From the IMG/VR virus record IMGVR_UViG_3300047560_001024, positions 1-57,610 of that record: a stretch of 57,610 bases of DNA. One strand, 5' to 3'. The position numbers and the translations under genes are program-made. The stretch is from a virus. Shown here piece by piece: positions 29,095 through 36,597 of the stretch; positions within the stretch are counted from its first letter, which is position 1; the number at the start of each line of letters is the position of its first letter. The notes beneath the pieces are model-generated. The model was not told the origin of the DNA. It searched no databases and saw only the letters and a program-made list of their open reading frames with translations.

Positions 29095-32000
29095 ATGGCA
29101 TTAGTATCACCAGGTATTGAAGTTAATATCATTGACCAAAGTCAATATTTACCTTCAGCCTCAAATTCAGTTCCACTAGTTGTATTAGCGACAGCACAAA
29201 ACAAAGCTAATCCTTCGGGAACAGGTGTAGCAACAGCTACTACCGCAGTAAATGCAAACAAACTATATCAAGTAACTAGCCAACGTGATTTGGTAACATT
29301 ATTTGGTAACCCATTCTTCTACAAGACAACTAACGGTACTCCAATTCATGGTTACGAGTTGAACGAATACGGTCTAATGGCTGCGTATTCTTTGTTGGGT
29401 ACGACAAACAGTTGCTACGTTCTACGTGCAGACGTTGACTTGGCAAGTTTAGTAGGTAAAGTAAGTCGTCCAGTTGGTGAGCCAGCAGACGGTACTTACT
29501 GGTTAGACACATCTAACAGTTCATGGGGCATCTATGAATTCAACGCTACTACAGGTAAATTCACAGGAAAGACTCCTATCGTTATCACTAAGGATACTGA
29601 CATCGACGGTTTAATGCCAGCAGATAGTATCGGTAACAAAGGTGACTATGCTGTTATCCCAACTGCAATCACAGAAACTCCATTAGAAAAATCAACATTC
29701 TTCTTTAAGAACAAGTTCAACCGTTGGGTTGCATTAGGTTCTACTGAGTGGAAAGATATCGTTCCTACAGTGGTTGCAACACAATCACCAACAACATTGA
29801 CAGCTGGCGACATGTTCACTATCAACGTTTCTGGTCAATTTACTCGTGAAATCACAGTCCCAGCAAGCCCAAACAACACTGTTGACGGCATCGTATCAAT
29901 CATCAATGATGATTTGAAGATTGGTGACTTACGTGCTGAGAACATCGGTGGCGTATTGACATTCTATTACAAGCAATATGGTGCTAACAAGTACCTAACA
30001 TTTGCATCTAGTGATGATGTTTTAAGTGCATTGGGTATTCCAGAAGCAACATACTATGCACCAGAAGTTACATTCGGTACTTCTGCTCAAATGCCATTAT
30101 GGACAGCAAGTCAAGCTAAGCCTCACCCAACAGGTTCTGTATGGGTTAAGACTAGCCTTGCAGGTTCAGGTTTTGACATTGCATTGGCAAAATTCTCAGC
30201 TACATCTGGTGCTTGGGTAAACAAGACAGTTAACGTTTATTTCAGTGACGTTGCTGCTTCTACATACCTAGATGCATCTGGTGGTAAAGCAATTCCAGCA
30301 GGAACAATCTATGCTACAGTAAACTCACGTGGTATCAACCCTGAGTCAGCTTTAGTTCTAAATGAAAGAATCGCTACTGGTCCTACAGTAGTTACTGGTT
30401 CTATCACTGATCCATCATATCAATCAGGTCTATCGTTGACTGTTGGTATCACTATCCCAGGATCAACTACTACTAACACATATACATTTGTTACTCAAGG
30501 CACAACTGCTGCTAGTTTCGTAACTGACTGGTCAGCTGCTGGTATTCCTTACACAACTGCTGTTGTTACAGACGCGGGTGCAGTTCAATTGACTCACACA
30601 TTAGGTGGTGAAATCTTCTTGAACGACCGTGATGAATCAAATACCCCTACTGGTCTAGTTCAAGCATTGGGCTTTATCGCCGGTACAACACTAGGTGTTA
30701 AGAAAGGTATCAACTCACTATTCACTGCTACTGGTTTAGTGCAAAGTGATGTAGAACATGCTGATGGTTCTCCATCAACAGCTTCTGGTGCAACATTCAG
30801 TGTATCAGTTTCTGGTAACGAGTACATTGTTAACTCTGGTTCAGGTGGTGCAAACTATGCAGTAGGTGATATCATCACTATCGCAGGTGAAAACTTCGGT
30901 GGCACAAGCCCAACAAACGATGTTAAACTATCTGTCCAAGCTATCAGTGGTTCTGGCACAGGTCCAATATCAAGAGTTAGTTTGTTTTCAGGTATCGTAA
31001 GCGAAACATCAGTATACACAGTTCAATTAAGTAACTGGGAAATTATTGATTATGTTCCTAGCTCAAGTGCTCCGGCTACTAACCCAGTAGCAGACACACG
31101 TTGGTTCTACAGTGTTATCGACCAAGTTGATATCATGGTAAACAAGGGTGGCGTATGGAAAGGTTATCGTACAGTAGCATTCGACTCAAATGGTCATCCA
31201 GCAAGCGCAGGTGTTCCATCAACAGACCCAACAGGTCCAATCATCAGTGCAAGCACACCAACAACTCAAGTTGACGGTTCTCCATTGTCTTATGGTGATT
31301 TATGGGTTGATACAAGCGACTTAGAGAACTATCCTAAGATTAGTCGTTGGGAACAAGTTGAAGCTGTGGATCAATGGGTATTGATTGACAATACAGACCA
31401 AACATCTTCAAGCGGTATCTTGTTTGCTGACGCTCGTTGGGGTACAGGTTCTAACATTGACCCTGTTTCAGATGAAATCCCATCAATCCCTAGCTTGTTA
31501 GTAAACAGCTATTTGGACTTAGATGCTCCATTAGCAACTGCTTACCCACAAGGTATGTTGTTGTTTAACACACGCCGTTCAGGTTACAACGTTAAACAAT
31601 TCAAGGCTAACTATTTCAATGGTTTAGACTTTGCAGGTCAATCTCTACCATCAGTTCCATATACATGGGTTTCTGAATCTGGTTTGAAGTCAAACGGCGC
31701 AGCTTATATGGGTCGTAAGGCACAACGTGCTCTAGTTGTAAAAGCATTGAAAGAAGCAGTAGCAACTAACATGAGTATCCGTGAAGAAGATACATTCTTC
31801 AACTTGATTGCAACTCCAGGATATCCTGAATTGCAACCAGATATGATTACGTTGAACAATGACCGCAACAACACAGCGTTCATCGTTGGTGATACACCAT
31901 TACGTTTACCAGACCAAGCAACAGACTTGACAAACTGGGCTAACAACGTTAACGGTGCAACAGCAACTGGTGAAGACGGTTGGGTTACACGTGACACTTA

Positions 32001-32649
32001 CTTGGGTGTATTCTATCCAAGCGGTATCACAACAGATTTGACAGGTACAGAGATTGTTGTTCCAGCATCACATATGATGTTGCGTACATTCTTGCGTAAC
32101 GACCAAATCGCTTATCCTTGGTTAGCGGCAGCTGGTACACGCCGTGGTAATATTGACAATGCTACAAACATTGGTTATATCAATAGCACAACAGGTGAGT
32201 TCCAGACAATTAAGAATCGTATGTCAATTCGTGACGTATTGTATTCACACCAAATCAACCCACTAGCATTCTTCACTGGAATCGGTTTGTTGAACTATGG
32301 TAACAAGACAAGTTATGATTCACAATCTTCATTGGATCGTGTAAACGTTGCTCGTCTAGTCTGCTACATCCGTGAGCGTCTACAAGTCGCGGCTCGTCCG
32401 TTCGTATTCGAACCAAACGACAACTTAACACGTGCTCAATTGACAGGTGTTGTACAATCATTGTTTATTGACTTGGTCTCTAAGCGTGGTTTGTATGACT
32501 ATCTAGTTGTATGTGACACAAGCAATAACACTCCTGCTCGTATCGATAGAAACGAACTTTGGATTGATATCGCTATCGAGCCTGTGAAGGCAGCTGAATT
32601 TATCTACATCCCAGTTCGCTTGATGAACACAGGGGCATTGTCAGCTTAA
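29095..32649 (+). CDS. 18: Tail sheath protein, gp18-like, with inserted decoration modules
   Basis: This is a 1184-residue protein, against 659 in T4. The N-terminus MALVSPGIEVNIIDQSQYLPS and the C-terminal 350 residues (RKAQRALVVKALKEAVATN, EIVVPASHMMLRTFLRNDQ, WLAAAGTRRGNIDNATNIGY, MSIRDVLYSHQINPLAFF, WIDIAIEPVKAAEFIYIPVR) are typical of contractile sheaths. The middle holds extra domains. At least four copies of a G-x-x-W-x-x-T-S...W module (ADGTYWLDTSNSSWGIY, PTGSVWVKTSLAGSGFD, ADTRWFYSVIDQVD, YGDLWVDTSDLENYPK) would face outward. It should polymerise around the tube and contract on infection. Confidence 0.9.
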   Translation: MALVSPGIEVNIIDQSQYLPSASNSVPLVVLATAQNKANPSGTGVATATTAVNANKLYQVTSQRDLVTLFGNPFFYKTTNGTPIHGYELNEYGLMAAYSLLGTTNSCYVLRADVDLASLVGKVSRPVGEPADGTYWLDTSNSSWGIYEFNATTGKFTGKTPIVITKDTDIDGLMPADSIGNKGDYAVIPTAITETPLEKSTFFFKNKFNRWVALGSTEWKDIVPTVVATQSPTTLTAGDMFTINVSGQFTREITVPASPNNTVDGIVSIINDDLKIGDLRAENIGGVLTFYYKQYGANKYLTFASSDDVLSALGIPEATYYAPEVTFGTSAQMPLWTASQAKPHPTGSVWVKTSLAGSGFDIALAKFSATSGAWVNKTVNVYFSDVAASTYLDASGGKAIPAGTIYATVNSRGINPESALVLNERIATGPTVVTGSITDPSYQSGLSLTVGITIPGSTTTNTYTFVTQGTTAASFVTDWSAAGIPYTTAVVTDAGAVQLTHTLGGEIFLNDRDESNTPTGLVQALGFIAGTTLGVKKGINSLFTATGLVQSDVEHADGSPSTASGATFSVSVSGNEYIVNSGSGGANYAVGDIITIAGENFGGTSPTNDVKLSVQAISGSGTGPISRVSLFSGIVSETSVYTVQLSNWEIIDYVPSSSAPATNPVADTRWFYSVIDQVDIMVNKGGVWKGYRTVAFDSNGHPASAGVPSTDPTGPIISASTPTTQVDGSPLSYGDLWVDTSDLENYPKISRWEQVEAVDQWVLIDNTDQTSSSGILFADARWGTGSNIDPVSDEIPSIPSLLVNSYLDLDAPLATAYPQGMLLFNTRRSGYNVKQFKANYFNGLDFAGQSLPSVPYTWVSESGLKSNGAAYMGRKAQRALVVKALKEAVATNMSIREEDTFFNLIATPGYPELQPDMITLNNDRNNTAFIVGDTPLRLPDQATDLTNWANNVNGATATGEDGWVTRDTYLGVFYPSGITTDLTGTEIVVPASHMMLRTFLRNDQIAYPWLAAAGTRRGNIDNATNIGYINSTTGEFQTIKNRMSIRDVLYSHQINPLAFFTGIGLLNYGNKTSYDSQSSLDRVNVARLVCYIRERLQVAARPFVFEPNDNLTRAQLTGVVQSLFIDLVSKRGLYDYLVVCDTSNNTPARIDRNELWIDIAIEPVKAAEFIYIPVRLMNTGALSA

Positions 32650-32656
32650 TGAATAG

Positions 32657-32680
32657 TCCCCCGGAGACGGGGGATTATTT
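32657..32680 (+). terminator. Probable terminator after tail sheath
   Basis: The stem TCCCCC (32657-32662) / GGGGGA (32669-32674) with a 6-nt loop is followed by TTATTT. The T run is imperfect, so partial read-through into the tube gene is expected. Confidence 0.6.
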
Positions 32681-32682
32681 AA

Positions 32683-32690
32683 GATAAATA
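32683..32690 (+). promoter_or_regulatory. Late promoter octamer GATAAATA for tail tube
   Basis: It follows the sheath terminator and lies 19 nt before ATG 32710, with AAGGAGA between. Confidence 0.7.
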
Positions 32691-32709
32691 TTATTAAGGA
32701 GATACAAAA

Positions 32710-33339
32710 ATGGCAATAGCCTCACAATCACTGTTTAATATGACTGTAGGATCAGACAATACACCTAGTTCGCAAGGTCTATTGATGCCTAAGTTACAAT
32801 TCCGTTTCAGAGCTTTGTTCTTGAACTTCGGCGTTGGCGGTGCTACACAAGAGTTGACAAAGCAAGTCGTTGACATTGCTCGTCCTAACGTTTCTTTCAC
32901 TGAAATTCCAATCGATATCTATAACAGCAAGATTTATCTAGCTGGTAAGCACGAGTGGCAAACAACAACTGTCAACTTACGTGACGATGCCGCTGGTAAC
33001 GTTTCTAAGTTAGTTGGTGAACAACTACAGAAACAAATGGACTTTGTTGAACAAGCATCTGCTGCTACCGGTCAAGACTACAAGTTCCAAATCAACTATG
33101 AAGTTCTTGATGGTGGTAACGGTACATTAACACCTAACGTATTAGAAACATGGGAATTGTATGGTTGCTTCATCCAAGCAGCTAACTACAACAACATGAA
33201 CTACGGAACAAACGAAGCGGCAACAATCAGCTTGACAATTCGTTTTGATAACGCTGTTCAATCACCATTGGCTTCTGGTCTAGGTACAAGTGTTGGTCGT
33301 GCATTCGGCGGCACAGCAGTTACTGGTATCGGTCGCTAA
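32710..33339 (+). CDS. 19: Tail tube protein, gp19-like
   Basis: This is a 209-residue protein (T4 gp19: 163). QFRFRALFLNFGVGG, VVDIARPNVSFTEIPIDIYNSK, KHEWQTTTVNLRDD and the tail TWELYGCFIQAANYNNMNYGTNEAATISLTIRFDNA fit the T4 tube fold. It directly follows the sheath gene as in T4, with its own late promoter and a strong ribosome-binding site for high copy number. The C-terminal 25 residues are Gly/Ser-rich and probably flexible. Confidence 0.85.
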   Translation: MAIASQSLFNMTVGSDNTPSSQGLLMPKLQFRFRALFLNFGVGGATQELTKQVVDIARPNVSFTEIPIDIYNSKIYLAGKHEWQTTTVNLRDDAAGNVSKLVGEQLQKQMDFVEQASAATGQDYKFQINYEVLDGGNGTLTPNVLETWELYGCFIQAANYNNMNYGTNEAATISLTIRFDNAVQSPLASGLGTSVGRAFGGTAVTGIGR

Positions 33340-33346
33340 TTAAAAG

Positions 33347-34426
33347 ATGGGATTTTTTCAAGACCAACTTAAAGCTGCTGGAGACTCGTTCTTCAGCAGT
33401 GAATACCTTCGTGATTATCAACACGCAAGTAAGACGTTTCAGACTAACGGGTATGCATATGCCCCTAAGTTTAAGTTCTTATTTCACGTATACTTTGATA
33501 TAAACAAAACTGGTATAGGTCAGTTTGGAAACTTCCCAGCTGATAGTAATTTTGGGTTAGCTGTAAAATCAATACAGCTACCTAAGTTCAATATTGACAC
33601 ACACGTTTTGAATCAATACAATCGTAAACGTATTGTTCAATCAAAGATTAAATATGATCCAGTTAATATTACGTTCCATGACGATAACAATAACTTGATT
33701 AGAAAATTATGGTACGCATACTACACGTACTATTACAAAGATTCCACTCACCCAGATCCTAACGCACCATTGAATGGTCCTCCCAAACCTGGAGCAGGTA
33801 ACACTCCGTCAGCGATGGATAGAAACATTTACACACCTAGTATAGCAGGTAACGATGACTGGGGTTACGTCGGTGAGACTGCTGGAACACAATCATTAAC
33901 TGGCGGTGATACTAAAGCTCCATTCTTTAATGCTATCAACATCTATGGTTTCAACCAACATAATTTTGCATTGTACAGATTGATGAACCCTATCATTGAA
34001 AGTTTTGGTCACGATACTTATAACTATTCTGACGCTAGTTCAACGATGGAAAATCAAATGACTTTACAGTTTGAAACAGTTAAGTACTTTGAAGGTGCAT
34101 TGAATGGTAAGAATCCTGGACAACTGGTTAAAGAATTCGGCGATGCATCACATTATGATACTATGTTAAGTCCTATCGCTCGTCCTGGAAGTCAAGCAAC
34201 TATCATGGGTCCTGGCGGTTTAGTAGATGCAGGAGAAGGCATCTTAGATGACTTAGCTAGTGGCAATTGGCTTGGTGCTATTCAGAAAGCTGGAACTACT
34301 GTTAAGACGTTCAAGGGCAAAGACTTAGTTGCAATGGGTAAGCAAGAAGCCATTAATGCTGCTAGAAATACAGCACAGAACACACCCAATCGAAACGTAT
34401 ACAATTTCCCATCGGGTAAATTGTAA
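33347..34426 (+). CDS. Second tube-like virion protein (gp54/gp19-related)
   Basis: This is a 359-residue protein. Residues 40-135 (KFKFLFHVYFDINKTG, FGLAVKSIQLPKFNIDTH, RIVQSKIKYDPVNITFHDD, RKLWYAYYTYYYKD) and about 210-250 (NPIIESFGHDTYNYS, MENQMTLQFETVKYFEGAL) follow the tube-domain pattern. This pattern is shared by T4 gp19, gp48 and gp54. It is probably the tail-tube initiator on the baseplate (gp54-like). The C-terminal 100 residues are an extension. It begins 7 nt after the tube gene and is co-transcribed. The exact orthologue is uncertain. Confidence 0.6.
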   Translation: MGFFQDQLKAAGDSFFSSEYLRDYQHASKTFQTNGYAYAPKFKFLFHVYFDINKTGIGQFGNFPADSNFGLAVKSIQLPKFNIDTHVLNQYNRKRIVQSKIKYDPVNITFHDDNNNLIRKLWYAYYTYYYKDSTHPDPNAPLNGPPKPGAGNTPSAMDRNIYTPSIAGNDDWGYVGETAGTQSLTGGDTKAPFFNAINIYGFNQHNFALYRLMNPIIESFGHDTYNYSDASSTMENQMTLQFETVKYFEGALNGKNPGQLVKEFGDASHYDTMLSPIARPGSQATIMGPGGLVDAGEGILDDLASGNWLGAIQKAGTTVKTFKGKDLVAMGKQEAINAARNTAQNTPNRNVYNFPSGKL

Positions 34427-34431
34427 TAAAC

Positions 34432-34439
34432 TATAAATA
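34432..34439 (+). promoter_or_regulatory. Late promoter TATAAATA, leaderless, for 34445 gene
   Basis: This perfect octamer has exactly 5 nt before ATG 34445. No ribosome-binding site is present. Confidence 0.7.
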
Positions 34440-34444
34440 GTATT

Positions 34445-34807
34445 ATGGCAAATACTATTGACGCACCCAGCTCCACATTAGACGCTTCTGTTAGAGTCTT
34501 TGATAAGTTTTATGACTTTGATATGGTTGTTAACGGCAGTGAGTATGATATCGTCTATTCATACTTTTACTCTGTTTCTAAAAGCACCGACGTTGCTAAG
34601 AATTTCACAGTTATGGTGTTTAGAATCGCATCAATAACTAGCACATACTCACTTGAAATTTTAGATTATGTCAAAGGTTCATCAAAGAATGAAGTAAACG
34701 CTTTGATGGCATACTACTTGAATGGTTTAAAGTCTAAAACTACACTCTACGGTGTAAGCGTCATTCCACAACCCAATCAAAACGTTCAACGCAACGTAGT
34801 AATATAA
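34445..34807 (+). CDS. Late protein of unknown function
   Basis: This 120-residue protein has LDASVRVFDKFYDFDMVVNGSE, VYSYFYSVSKSTDVAKNFTVMV, and NEVNALMAYYLNGLKSKTTLYG. The pattern suggests a compact alpha/beta domain. It lies between tube and head-completion genes and overlaps gp4 by one base (TAATG). It is presumably a baseplate or tail part, by position only. A leaderless late transcript is predicted. Confidence 0.6.
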   Translation: MANTIDAPSSTLDASVRVFDKFYDFDMVVNGSEYDIVYSYFYSVSKSTDVAKNFTVMVFRIASITSTYSLEILDYVKGSSKNEVNALMAYYLNGLKSKTTLYGVSVIPQPNQNVQRNVVI

Positions 34808-35244
34808 TGTCTAAATGGGCACAAGGTATATTCGTTCCCAAGAACGCTGAAAAATACATTGGCAATCACAAACCAAAATATCGTTCTGGTTGGGAACTAA
34901 CATTCATGCAATTTTGTGACACCAATAACAATGTGTTGAAATGGGCTAGTGAAGCTATAAAGATTCCATATAGGAGCCCGCTAGACGGGAAGATGCATAC
35001 ATACATCCCTGACTTCTTTGTAGTTTATCAAAACAAACACGGTAAGCAACTTGCTGAAATCGTTGAAATAAAACCAAAGAAACAAAGTTTAATTGAAAGC
35101 AAAGTCGCAAGTGCAAGAGATAGAGTAGTAGTTGCAGTCAACCATGCTAAGTGGCAGGCAGCTATGGCATATTGTAAACATGCTGGGTTTACGTTCAGAG
35201 TCATCACAGAGGATGACCTTTTTCATAACGGTAGACGCAAGTAA
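34807..35244 (+). CDS. 4: Head completion protein, gp4-like
   Basis: This 145-residue protein matches the T4 gp4 (gp50) family: SKWAQGIFVPKNAEKYIG, KPKYRSGWELTFMQFCD, then HTYIPDFFVVY and EIVEIKPKKQ. The last two form a PD-(D/E)-x-K nuclease-like core (D in IPDFF, E-x-K in EIKPK). In T4, gp4 and gp2 prepare the packaged head for tail joining. The length is close to T4 gp4 (150). Confidence 0.85.
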   Translation: MSKWAQGIFVPKNAEKYIGNHKPKYRSGWELTFMQFCDTNNNVLKWASEAIKIPYRSPLDGKMHTYIPDFFVVYQNKHGKQLAEIVEIKPKKQSLIESKVASARDRVVVAVNHAKWQAAMAYCKHAGFTFRVITEDDLFHNGRRK

Positions 35245-35270
35245 TAAATACTACTATTATAGGATAGTAG
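35243..35270 (+). promoter_or_regulatory. Late promoter AATAAATA with hairpin, before gp16
   Basis: The octamer (35243-35250) is followed at once by the inverted repeat CTACTAT (35251-35257) / ATAGTAG (35264-35270). The AGGA ribosome-binding site spans the loop and 3' arm. Confidence 0.65.
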
Positions 35271-35271
35271 A

Positions 35272-35751
35272 ATGACAAAAAAACTTAGTGAATTATTTGA
35301 ATTGCCTGAAGACGATTCTACCAATGCACAAGAATTCCAAGAACATGCACTAGAAGTAACAGAAGATGCAGCCGATGCATTGGATAAGATTGAAGCTGCA
35401 TTGCCTCAAGTACGAGGCCTAGAAGCAAGTGACGGTGAGATGGATGAACTAGCTGAGTTAGCAACATCTAGCTATAAAGACTTGATGGACTTGGGTATGC
35501 AAGTTGATAGCCGCTTTGCTAGTGAGATTTTCAATAGTGCAAGTTCGTTTTTGGGACATGCTATCACATCAAAGACGGCTAAAATCAATAAGAAGCTCAA
35601 AATGCTTGACTTACAGATGAAGAAAGCCGCTTTAGACCAGAAGAATCAAGCAAAAACAGAAGAAATCGACAACACTCCAATCGGCGAGGGCAGTCTAGTA
35701 GATAGAAACGAACTTCTCAAGCAGATCCTGGCAAACAAAAAAACAAATTAA
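35272..35751 (+). CDS. 16: Small terminase subunit, gp16-like
   Basis: This is a 159-residue helical, acidic protein. KKLSELFELPEDDS, EMDELAELATSSYKDLMDLGMQVDSR, EIFNSASSFLGHAITSKTAK and KKLKMLDLQMKKAALDQKNQ fit the T4 gp16 family. This family forms rings that regulate the gp17 packaging motor (not in this window). The family recognition is from memory. A late promoter overlaps a small hairpin upstream. Confidence 0.75.
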   Translation: MTKKLSELFELPEDDSTNAQEFQEHALEVTEDAADALDKIEAALPQVRGLEASDGEMDELAELATSSYKDLMDLGMQVDSRFASEIFNSASSFLGHAITSKTAKINKKLKMLDLQMKKAALDQKNQAKTEEIDNTPIGEGSLVDRNELLKQILANKKTN

Positions 35752-35752
35752 G

Positions 35753-35760
35753 AATAAATA
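35753..35760 (+). promoter_or_regulatory. Late promoter octamer AATAAATA for 35780 gene
   Basis: It lies just after the gp16 stop and 19 nt before ATG 35780. AGGAA is the ribosome-binding site. Confidence 0.65.
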
Positions 35761-35779
35761 ATATAATAGGAATAACAAA

Positions 35780-36382
35780 ATGAAAAGCCTTCGTCATTAT
35801 CTCATGGAAAGTGTACACACATACAAGTACACAATTAAAATCGCCGGTGATGTGGACAGCAAGTTCATCACCTTGTTTAAGACTAACTTAAGCAAGTTTG
35901 ACCCAGTCAAAATTGAAGAACCAAAGACTACACCTATTCAGAAGAACCCAGTGGGTTTCCCTGATGTAGAGAACGAGTCAGTCACAATCATCAAAGCAGA
36001 ATTCAAGTATCCAGCTACTGAACCAATGATTCAGCAAGTTGCTCAGATGCTAGGCAAACAAGTCAATATGGTTCGTGTAACAACAACTGATTTTGACGAT
36101 AGCATAAATGCTGATAACGGCAGGTATGCAAATGATAGAGATGAAGCATTGTTGCTACAACCTGAACTTCCAGATGATGGTAAAGAAGCAAGCAAAGATT
36201 ACGCAAATCAATACTTAGACAAAGTTGTTCCTAAGAAACCAAGTATTGATATCCCTTACGCAGGTAAAGAAACCCCAACAGCACCTAACAAGAGTAAAGA
36301 AGGCATTCAAACTAAGAGCCCTATGAGCACTGTTAAGCGTCCTGAGTTACCAACAACCGGCGGCAAAGGATTCAGCAAATGA
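35780..36382 (+). CDS. Conserved T4-like virion-associated protein
   Basis: This 200-residue protein has KSLRHYLMESVHTYKYTIKIAG, KFDPVKIEEPKTTPIQKNPVGF, and EFKYPATEPMIQQVAQMLG. This is followed by a Pro/Lys/Thr-rich disordered tail ending KRPELPTTGGKGFSK. I recall this family between gp16 and later structural genes of marine T4-like phages. No function is assigned. The ATGA overlap leads into the small membrane-protein gene. Confidence 0.65.
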   Translation: MKSLRHYLMESVHTYKYTIKIAGDVDSKFITLFKTNLSKFDPVKIEEPKTTPIQKNPVGFPDVENESVTIIKAEFKYPATEPMIQQVAQMLGKQVNMVRVTTTDFDDSINADNGRYANDRDEALLLQPELPDDGKEASKDYANQYLDKVVPKKPSIDIPYAGKETPTAPNKSKEGIQTKSPMSTVKRPELPTTGGKGFSK

Positions 36383-36597
36383 TTGACTTTACAGCTAAAC
36401 AACTTAGCTGGATAGTTATCAGTGCATGTGGCATTGGTGGAACTGGCTATTTGACAATGGATAGTAAGATTAAAGAAGTCGATAACAAATTAACTGTTAA
36501 CGCAGTTCGCCAAGAAGCGATGAACGACAAAATTGCTGAAGTTGCAAAACAACTCAGTAGAATAGAAGATAAATTAGATAAACGAGGATCACGATAA
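36379..36597 (+). CDS. Small single-span membrane protein with coiled coil
   Basis: This 72-residue protein has one hydrophobic segment (LSWIVISACGIGGTGYLTM, about residues 9-27), then a charged coiled coil (KIKEVDNKLTVNAVRQEAMNDK and AKQLSRIEDKLDKRGSR). Such single-span proteins often act in lysis (holin, antiholin or spanin-like) or in membrane anchoring. No lysis gene is adjacent, so the role is open. It overlaps both neighbours by 1-4 nt. Confidence 0.6.
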   Translation: MIDFTAKQLSWIVISACGIGGTGYLTMDSKIKEVDNKLTVNAVRQEAMNDKIAEVAKQLSRIEDKLDKRGSR

